Positions 5,598 through 11,284 of a DNA stretch of 11,284 nucleotides are shown one piece after another. The stretch is taken from NCBI GenBank assembly GCA_965235125.1, contig CBDDXH010000036.1, forward strand, positions 1-11,284. The letters run 5' to 3'. The position numbers and the translations under genes are program-made. The DNA comes from Pelagilacustribacter hypolimneticus. Lineage in GTDB: Bacteria; Pseudomonadota; Alphaproteobacteria; Pelagibacterales; Pelagibacteraceae. The notes beneath the pieces are model-generated. The model saw only the letters and a list, made by a program, of their open reading frames with translations. It did not search any database and was not told the DNA's origin. Position 1 is the first letter of the stretch. Each line of letters starts with the position of its first letter.

Positions 5598-6785
5598 TTA
5601 TTTATTAGATAAAGAGAATTGAATCAAATCTATATTCTTAGATTTAAAGCCAGCCTCACAATAAGAGAAATAAAAGTCCCATATTTTTTTAAAAGATTGG
5701 TCAAATCCCTGCTTAGAAATATCGTTCCATGATCGAATAAAATTATTTCTCCATTCTTTAAGTGTATTTGAGTAATGAGCACCATAAGAATTATAATTAG
5801 TTAATTCTAGCCCTGTTTGTTTACAATAATTTTTTATTGAATGAAGTGAAGGTAAAAATCCACCGGGGAATATATATTTTTGAATAAAATCTTCTCTTTT
5901 TCTATATCTTTCAAATAATTCATCTTTGATTATAATAGCTTGTATAGCTCCGACACCGCCAGGCTTTAAATTTTCTTTAATAGTTAAAAAAAATTTAGCT
6001 AGATATTTTTCACCTACGGCTTCGATCATCTCGATAGATGCTATAGAATCATATTTTCCTTTTAAATCTCTATAATCTAAAAATTTAATATCTACTTTGT
6101 GATTTAAGCCAGCGTTAAATATTCTTTTTTTAGCAAATTCTAATTGTTTTTTTGAAATGGTAATGCAATCTAGTTTAATATCATAATTTTTAGATAAGTG
6201 TTCAGCAAAACCTCCCCAACCACACCCGATCTCTAAAATTTTATCTCCAGACTTTGGTTTTAAAAGATCAATAAGTTTGTTGTATTTATTTAACTGTGCG
6301 TTGGCTAAATCTTCATTAGGCGCATTAAAAATAGCACTTGAATAAGTCAATGTTTTATCTAACCAAATAGAAAAAAATTCATTGCCTAAATCATAATGTT
6401 TTGAAATATTCTCTTTACTTTTAAATCTTGTGTTTGAGTAAAATAAATTTTTAAATAAGTTTTTTAAAAAACTAATTTTCAAAATTCCTAAGAATGTGTT
6501 TGTAAGATCGATATTTCTTGCTGTTAATTCGATCAAAGAGGTTAGATCGGATGTAGAAAAATCATCTCTCACATAACTTTCAGCAAGTCCTGTACTTCCT
6601 CCTTTTAAAATATTGAAATAAAATTTTGGATCATTGACTTTAATATCTGCTTTAACTTCTTTATTAATTTCGCCAAAAATAAATTTTTCATGGTTATAGT
6701 TAGTAAGATTTAAACTACCGTTTTTAATTAATTTTAGTTTATTTAAGATAAAAGTTTCGGATAATTTTTGAATGCTAAAATTCAT
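5598..6785 (-). CDS. Cyclopropane-fatty-acid synthase-type SAM-dependent methyltransferase
   Basis: A 395-residue enzyme of the CFA synthase family (COG2230), which transfers a SAM-derived carbon to the double bond of phospholipid acyl chains at the membrane. An N-terminal lipid-binding-like domain (about 1-110) precedes HYDLGNEFFSIWLDKTLTYS (130-149), the SAM motif LEIGCGWGGF (184-193), IEMIEAVG with Glu255, and DFIQKYIFPGGFLPS (299-313). Compared with E. coli Cfa from memory, the bicarbonate-site residues Glu239 and Tyr317 are kept (Glu255, Tyr338). Cys139 becomes Ser150 and His266 becomes Gln282. That pattern matches the subclass found beside DUF1365 rather than true Cfa. The product may be a methylated or methylene acyl chain, as with the furan-fatty-acid methylase of Rhodobacter, instead of a cyclopropane. 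Its ATGA start overlaps the DUF1365 stop. Confidence 0.92.
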   Translation of the reverse strand: MNFSIQKLSETFILNKLKLIKNGSLNLTNYNHEKFIFGEINKEVKADIKVNDPKFYFNILKGGSTGLAESYVRDDFSTSDLTSLIELTARNIDLTNTFLGILKISFLKNLFKNLFYSNTRFKSKENISKHYDLGNEFFSIWLDKTLTYSSAIFNAPNEDLANAQLNKYNKLIDLLKPKSGDKILEIGCGWGGFAEHLSKNYDIKLDCITISKKQLEFAKKRIFNAGLNHKVDIKFLDYRDLKGKYDSIASIEMIEAVGEKYLAKFFLTIKENLKPGGVGAIQAIIIKDELFERYRKREDFIQKYIFPGGFLPSLHSIKNYCKQTGLELTNYNSYGAHYSNTLKEWRNNFIRSWNDISKQGFDQSFKKIWDFYFSYCEAGFKSKNIDLIQFSLSNK

Positions 6786-7540
6786 TTTTCTAAGGTTATA
6801 TTATTTTTAATTTTTACTTCTTTTTTTACGTATATAGCACCTTTTTTCCAAAGTCTTAATGCTTCAAAATGTATAGCGAATATAATTTTAAATGTCATCA
6901 TGGGGTGAGTTAAAAAATTAATGAGCAATTGTCTTGTGCTCATTTGTTGCCTTTTCCCTGTTTGACAAGCAATCAGCACTTTATCCACCTTGTCAGTTTG
7001 TTTAATGTAAACTTTTAACTCATGATTTGGCTCAGTTAATCTAAAATTATAATCAGTTTCCATTTCTATAAAGGGTGAAACATAAAATTTTTTATCGCAG
7101 TGCTGGCTAATAATCTTAAAGTTTTGATCAACAGGAAAAATATAAGTATGTTGTTCATTAAAATTATTTTTAACTTCATATAAAATTACTTTTAAATTAT
7201 TTTCATCATAGCAGTAAAAAATACTCAAAGGATTAAAAACATAACCAAATATTCTTGGAAAACATAAAAGTTTAATTTTTGAAATATTAAAATATAAGTT
7301 ATTTTTTTTTAGATTTTTTTTAACCCAATCTTTAAGATTGCCACCGTCCCGATCGCCATGATCTTTGTTGTAAAAACTAAACAAATTAAATTTATTATAT
7401 GAAAATAAACTAATTTTTTTCTGCAAAATTTCTAATTCATCTAAATTAAACAAAATTGAAAAAGTCCTATATGAAAAATAATGTTTGATTGGTTTAAATC
7501 TTCTGTGTGAAACGTTTCCTTTGTATATGCAAGTTTCCAT
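6782..7540 (-). CDS. DUF1365 family protein
   Basis: A 252-residue DUF1365 (COG3496) protein. Family motifs are all present: YKGNVSHRRFKPIKHYFSYR (6-25), LFNLDEL, DHGDRDG, FPRIFGYVFNPLSIFYCYD, EVKNNFNEQHTYIF, KKFYVSPFIEM, and a C-terminal HPMMTFKII with HFEALRLWKKG. Histidines and acidic residues recur in these motifs, but the reaction is unknown. The family is almost always adjacent to COG2907 and a Cfa-like enzyme, so a step in acyl-chain modification is the usual proposal. Its ATG follows the COG2907 TAA with no base between, and its end overlaps the Cfa-like start by 4 bases (ATGA). Both junctions point to translational coupling. Confidence 0.93.
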   Translation of the reverse strand: METCIYKGNVSHRRFKPIKHYFSYRTFSILFNLDELEILQKKISLFSYNKFNLFSFYNKDHGDRDGGNLKDWVKKNLKKNNLYFNISKIKLLCFPRIFGYVFNPLSIFYCYDENNLKVILYEVKNNFNEQHTYIFPVDQNFKIISQHCDKKFYVSPFIEMETDYNFRLTEPNHELKVYIKQTDKVDKVLIACQTGKRQQMSTRQLLINFLTHPMMTFKIIFAIHFEALRLWKKGAIYVKKEVKIKNNITLEK

Positions 7541-8779
7541 TTATATTTTTAACTGTTTAATCATATCTAAAGATGATTTTAATCCATCCTCATGAAAACC
7601 ATAACTAAAATAACTGCCACAAAACGAGGTTCTATTCACACCTTGTAACATTTTAAGATTTTTTTGTAATCTTGTGTTTTCTAAATTAAAATAAGGGTGA
7701 CTAAAAATAACTCTTTTTATAATATTTTTATTTTCAATATTTTGTATGGGATTTAAAGTTAAAAAATAATTTTTATCTGTTTTGAGATTTTGCAATAAAT
7801 TTAACCAATACGTAACGCAGGTATTTGTAAGATCTTGTTTTGATATTGAATTCCAACTCGACCAAGCAGATTTATTTTTAGGCATTAGCTTTTCATCTGT
7901 ATGAAGAAAAGCTGTATTAGTTACGTACTGAAATTTACTTAAAATAGATTTTTCTTCAATTGTTGGTTCTTCTAATAGAGCTAAAGATTCATTGGCATGA
8001 CAAGCTAAAACTACGTGTTCGTAATCTATATAATCTTCATTGGAACCCACTGCTATTCTAACATTATTTTCACTTCTGCTAATTTTTCTAATTTTGTAAT
8101 TTTTAAAATAGTCGCCACTAATGAAAGGTAAAATTTTTGAAACATATTTTCTGCTTCTACCTGAGACTGTAAACCATTGTGGTCTATTTTTTAAATTGAA
8201 AAGCCCATGGTTTGTAAAAAAATTTACAAAAAGTGTAAGAGGCATGTCTTGAGCTTTGGCAAAAGGCATGGACCAAATTGCTGCAACCATTGGAATAATG
8301 TGGTAATTTTTTAGATACCCGGAAACTTTCTTTTTTTCTAAATAATCTCCTAACGTTAAGTCTTCATTTTCTTTAGTCAGCAATAAAGGAGCCGATTTAT
8401 AAAATTTAATAATATCTAAAATTAGTTTTATGAATTTAAAATTAAAAATATTTGATTTATTGCAGAACATAGATCCTAAACTCTTGCCAGAATATTCAAC
8501 TTTGGTATCTTTTATTGATACAGCAAAAGACATATTACTTTTCTCGTAATCTACTTTTAATTCTTTAAAAAAATTAATTAAGTTTGGATATGTTTTTTCA
8601 TTAAATACAATAAAACCTAAATCGACTGGGACTATTTTTTGATCTTCTTTAATATCATACGTATAAGAATGACCACCAAAGTGATCTTCTTTTTCGAATA
8701 AATCGACTTTATGTTTTTTTGAAAGATAATATGCTGCGGATAGACCGGAAATTCCTGAACCAATAACTGCAATTTTCAT
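7541..8779 (-). CDS. COG2907 NAD/FAD-binding amine-oxidase-like protein
   Basis: A 412-residue flavoprotein of the flavin-containing amine oxidase superfamily (COG2907). The dinucleotide-binding motif is at the N-terminus: AVIGSGISGLSAAYYLSKKH (4-23) with Gly7, Gly9 and Gly12, then the ribose-binding acid in VDLFEKED and the GGHSYTY loop. Other family features are VDLGFIVFNEKTYPNL, PMVAAIWSMP, FFTNHGLF with RPQWFTVSGRSRKYV, VVLACHAN, and the C-terminal FAD-contact block SFCGSYFSYGFHEDGL. The superfamily includes desaturases and isomerases of lipids and carotenoids, so oxidation or desaturation of a membrane acyl chain is plausible next to DUF1365 and the Cfa-like enzyme; this is inference. 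Its ATG lies 6 bases after the gcvP stop. Confidence 0.92.
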   Translation of the reverse strand: MKIAVIGSGISGLSAAYYLSKKHKVDLFEKEDHFGGHSYTYDIKEDQKIVPVDLGFIVFNEKTYPNLINFFKELKVDYEKSNMSFAVSIKDTKVEYSGKSLGSMFCNKSNIFNFKFIKLILDIIKFYKSAPLLLTKENEDLTLGDYLEKKKVSGYLKNYHIIPMVAAIWSMPFAKAQDMPLTLFVNFFTNHGLFNLKNRPQWFTVSGRSRKYVSKILPFISGDYFKNYKIRKISRSENNVRIAVGSNEDYIDYEHVVLACHANESLALLEEPTIEEKSILSKFQYVTNTAFLHTDEKLMPKNKSAWSSWNSISKQDLTNTCVTYWLNLLQNLKTDKNYFLTLNPIQNIENKNIIKRVIFSHPYFNLENTRLQKNLKMLQGVNRTSFCGSYFSYGFHEDGLKSSLDMIKQLKI

Positions 8780-8785
8780 CCACTA

Positions 8786-11284
8786 CTAAGCAGCTTCGTC
8801 TTTATACTCATCCATAGAAGGACAAGAACAAACTAAATTTCTATCTCCGTAAACGTTGTCTACTCTACCAACAGGTGCCCAATATTTATTGTGTCTGAGA
8901 TATTCATTAGGGAAAGCAGCTTGCTCACGCGTATATTTATGATTCCATTCATTTGCTGCAAGCTCTAAATAAGTATGAGGTGCATTTTTTAATGGATTAT
9001 CAATTTTATCAAAATTACTTTTTTCTACTTTATCAATTTCTTTTCTTATTAAAATTAAAGCATTACAAAATCGATCAATTTCTTCTAGATTTTCACTTTC
9101 AGTTGGCTCAATCATAATGGTTCCTGCTACTGGCCAAGACATAGTCGGAGCATGATAACCATAATCAATTAATCTTTTCGCTATATCTTCCTCTGATATT
9201 CCCGAAGTTGCTTTAATTGGTCTAATATCAATAATACATTCATGAGCTACATTTCCATTTTTTCCTGTGTAGAGAACTTTAAAGTACGAAGATAATTTTT
9301 TAGCTATATAATTTGCATTTAAAATAGAAACTTGTGAAGCCTTTTTTAAACCTTCTGCTCCCATCATTTTAATATACATCCAAGAAATAGGTAAAATGCT
9401 TGAACTGCCCCATGGTGCCGCCGAAACAGAGCCCATGCCACTTGCGGGACCTGATTCTTTAATCACTTGATGATTAGGTAAAAAATCTTTTAAATGTTTT
9501 GCGCAAGCAATAGGTCCCATACCAGGTCCGCCACCACCATGCGGTATACAAAAAGTTTTATGTAAATTGATATGACAAACATCTGGACCGAATTGTCCAG
9601 GTTTAGCTATTCCAACTAAAGCATTTAAATTAGCTCCGTCCATATAAACTTGGCCACCTTCTTTATGAATAATTTCACAAATTTCTATAATTTGTTCTTC
9701 GAAAACGCCATGCGTTGAAGGGTAAGTTACCATTAAAGCAGCTAAATCTTTTGAATATTTTTCCGCTTTTTCTTTTAAATCTTTAATATCTACGTTTCCA
9801 TCACTGTCACAATTAACAACAACAACTTTCATTCCACACATTTGTGCGCTTGCTGGATTAGTTCCATGTGCAGAGTCAGGAATTAAACAAACATTTCTAT
9901 TTTCTTGATTATTTTTTTTATGATACTTTCTAATCGTCATTAAGCCCGCATATTCACCTTGTGCTCCTGAATTGGGCTGGAGTGATACAGCGTCAAAGCC
10001 TGTAATTTCTTTTAAATCATTAATTAGATCTTCAAATAATATTTGATAACCTTTCATTTGTTCAACGGGTACAAATGGATGAGGTAATGCAAATTCTTTC
10101 CATGTAATCGGGATAAGCTCAGCAGTTGCATTCAACTTCATCGTGCATGATCCAAGTGCAATCATTGATCTATTTAAGGCAATATCACAATCTTCCAGTT
10201 TTTTTAGATATCTAAGCATCTGCGTTTCAGAGTGATACTTATTAAATACTGGATGGGTTAAGTAGTTTGAAGATCTTCTAAGTTGATTGGGAATATTAGT
10301 TAATTCTACTTTTGTAGATTGATCGAATTTTTTTTGTATTCCAAAAATTTCTAATAATATATTTACATCACTTAATTTTTTAGCCTCATCAAATGCAACA
10401 GAAATCATTTTATTATCTATATTTCTTAAATTAATTTTTTTCGCTAATGCTTTTTCATAAATTTCTTTTGTTTTTCCATCTGTTTTAATTGTGACAGTAT
10501 CAAAAAATTGTTCGCTTAAAATTTTAAAACCACCAAACTTAACGCCATCTGAGAAAAGTTTAGCAAGTTTTGAAGTTCTATTTGCAATTTTTAAAATACC
10601 TTCTGGGCCATGGTAAATTGCAAAAGCAGCCGAGATAACTGCAAGTAAAGCTTGGGCTGTACAAATGTTACTAGTCGCTTTGTCTCTTCTAATATGCTGC
10701 TCACGCGTTTGTAATGAAAGCCGGTAAGCTTTTTTTCCGTACCTATCAACGGATACTCCAATAATTCGGCCAGGCATTGATCTTTTAAATTCTTCTTTTG
10801 TTGCAAAAAAAGCTGCATGAGGACCGCCGTAACCCATAGGAATTCCAAATCTTTGTGCGCTTCCAACTGCAATATCTGCGCCTAACTCTGCTGGGGTTTT
10901 CAATTTAGTTAAAGATAAAAGATCAGCAATAATTATGGCTTTACCACCTTTTTTATGGATTTGGCTAATGGACTCGCTCGGGTCAATTATATCACCATAA
11001 GTTCCAGGGTAAGCAAGCACGCCGCAGATAATCTTTTCATTAATTTTAGATAAAAAATCTTTTTGATCACCAATTAATAATTTTAGCCCGAAAGGCTCAG
11101 TTCTTGTTTTGATAAGATCAATAGTTTGCGGATTACAATCACTTGAAACAAAAACATGGACTGAATTATTTTTATCAATTCTTTGACAAAGCCCAACCGC
11201 TTCTGCGGCTGCTGTGGACTCGTCTAATAATGAAGCATTAGCAATATCCATTCCGGTTAAATCAATAATCACTTGTTGAAAGTT
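8786..11284 (-). CDS. gcvP: Glycine dehydrogenase (decarboxylating) P-protein, N-terminus off the window
   Basis: The PLP-dependent P-protein of the glycine cleavage system. It decarboxylates glycine and passes the aminomethyl group to the lipoyl arm of GcvH. The frame is open to base 11284, encoding NFQQ before a GTG that reads as an internal Val (family: LNFQQ-V/M-IDLTG). The 832 residues seen lack roughly 130 N-terminal residues of the usual 950. It is the single-chain form: an N-terminal half with RLSLQTREQHIRRDKATSNI and a C-terminal half with ALGSCTMKLNA, QPNSGAQGEYAGL, DSAHGTNPAS and the PLP-lysine site LHKTFCIPHGGGGPG (Lys codon 9557-9559, residue 576 of the fragment). The C-terminus RVDNVYGDRNLVCSCPS is complete. 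gcvT and gcvH would be expected upstream, outside the window. The COG2907 gene begins 6 bases downstream. Confidence 0.98.
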   Translation of the reverse strand, partial: NFQQVIIDLTGMDIANASLLDESTAAAEAVGLCQRIDKNNSVHVFVSSDCNPQTIDLIKTRTEPFGLKLLIGDQKDFLSKINEKIICGVLAYPGTYGDIIDPSESISQIHKKGGKAIIIADLLSLTKLKTPAELGADIAVGSAQRFGIPMGYGGPHAAFFATKEEFKRSMPGRIIGVSVDRYGKKAYRLSLQTREQHIRRDKATSNICTAQALLAVISAAFAIYHGPEGILKIANRTSKLAKLFSDGVKFGGFKILSEQFFDTVTIKTDGKTKEIYEKALAKKINLRNIDNKMISVAFDEAKKLSDVNILLEIFGIQKKFDQSTKVELTNIPNQLRRSSNYLTHPVFNKYHSETQMLRYLKKLEDCDIALNRSMIALGSCTMKLNATAELIPITWKEFALPHPFVPVEQMKGYQILFEDLINDLKEITGFDAVSLQPNSGAQGEYAGLMTIRKYHKKNNQENRNVCLIPDSAHGTNPASAQMCGMKVVVVNCDSDGNVDIKDLKEKAEKYSKDLAALMVTYPSTHGVFEEQIIEICEIIHKEGGQVYMDGANLNALVGIAKPGQFGPDVCHINLHKTFCIPHGGGGPGMGPIACAKHLKDFLPNHQVIKESGPASGMGSVSAAPWGSSSILPISWMYIKMMGAEGLKKASQVSILNANYIAKKLSSYFKVLYTGKNGNVAHECIIDIRPIKATSGISEEDIAKRLIDYGYHAPTMSWPVAGTIMIEPTESENLEEIDRFCNALILIRKEIDKVEKSNFDKIDNPLKNAPHTYLELAANEWNHKYTREQAAFPNEYLRHNKYWAPVGRVDNVYGDRNLVCSCPSMDEYKDEAA

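Noticed and set aside
10591..10872. Minus-strand ORF of 93 codons
   Set aside because: An alternative frame inside gcvP on the same strand; the gcvP frame carries all the conserved motifs.
11270..11272. GTG as a start codon for gcvP
   Set aside because: The frame stays open to the window edge, and the residues before it (NFQQ) match the conserved interior of P-protein, so this is an internal valine and the gene is truncated by the window.
1..11284. Rhodobacter-type sigma-E promoter (TGATCC with a distant -10) for the light-stress genes
   Set aside because: TGATC occurs only in places such as inside coding sequence at about 48 and 2611, not before any of the gene starts. The real operon promoters may lie outside the window.

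Overview
The window is very AT-rich and densely packed. It most resembles a streamlined marine alphaproteobacterium of the SAR11/Pelagibacterales kind. This rests on four things: low GC, gaps of 0-84 bases with frequent start/stop overlaps, few Shine-Dalgarno sequences, and a gene set seen in marine Proteobacteria. No 16S or other taxonomic marker is present, so the assignment is an inference. I see no rRNA, tRNA, mobile element or CRISPR array, and no gene-free stretch over 300 bases.

Layout from left to right. (1) Bases 1-972, + strand: the C-terminal third of a photolyase/cryptochrome-related flavoprotein cut by the window edge, then an overlapping DCC-family (DUF393) protein, then a 42-codon DUF2256 zinc-binding protein that touches the DCC stop codon. 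(2) 974-1808, - strand: an exported methionine sulfoxide reductase A followed by a small membrane protein. (3) 1851-2135, + strand: an uncharacterised protein with four CxxC pairs. (4) 2128-3163, - strand: TspO/MBR, then a Yip1-like membrane protein. (5) 3185-3937, + strand: a short-chain dehydrogenase divergent from tspO by 21 bases. (6) 3945-11284, - strand, a head-to-tail series read from right to left: glycine decarboxylase GcvP (N-terminus off the edge), a COG2907 FAD-dependent amine-oxidase-like protein, DUF1365, a cyclopropane-synthase-type SAM methyltransferase, a DUF3833 lipoprotein, an unknown three-helix membrane protein, and a flavodoxin-fold NAD(P)H oxidoreductase.

Working together: apart from gcvP, most recognisable genes belong to a set that recurs in light- or singlet-oxygen-inducible regulons of Proteobacteria (the ChrR/sigma-E regulon of Rhodobacter and LitR-type light regulons). 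That set includes the photolyase-related protein, DCC, DUF2256, SDR, COG2907, DUF1365, the Cfa-like enzyme and DUF3833. MsrA repairs oxidised methionine, and TspO handles porphyrins, which are photosensitisers. I read the region as a photo-oxidative defence island that pairs DNA repair with modification of unsaturated membrane acyl chains. The most notable points are an iron-sulfur-free photolyase, a Cfa-like enzyme with substituted bicarbonate-site residues, the apparent joining of the lipid genes to gcvP, and three small uncharacterised proteins placed inside the set.
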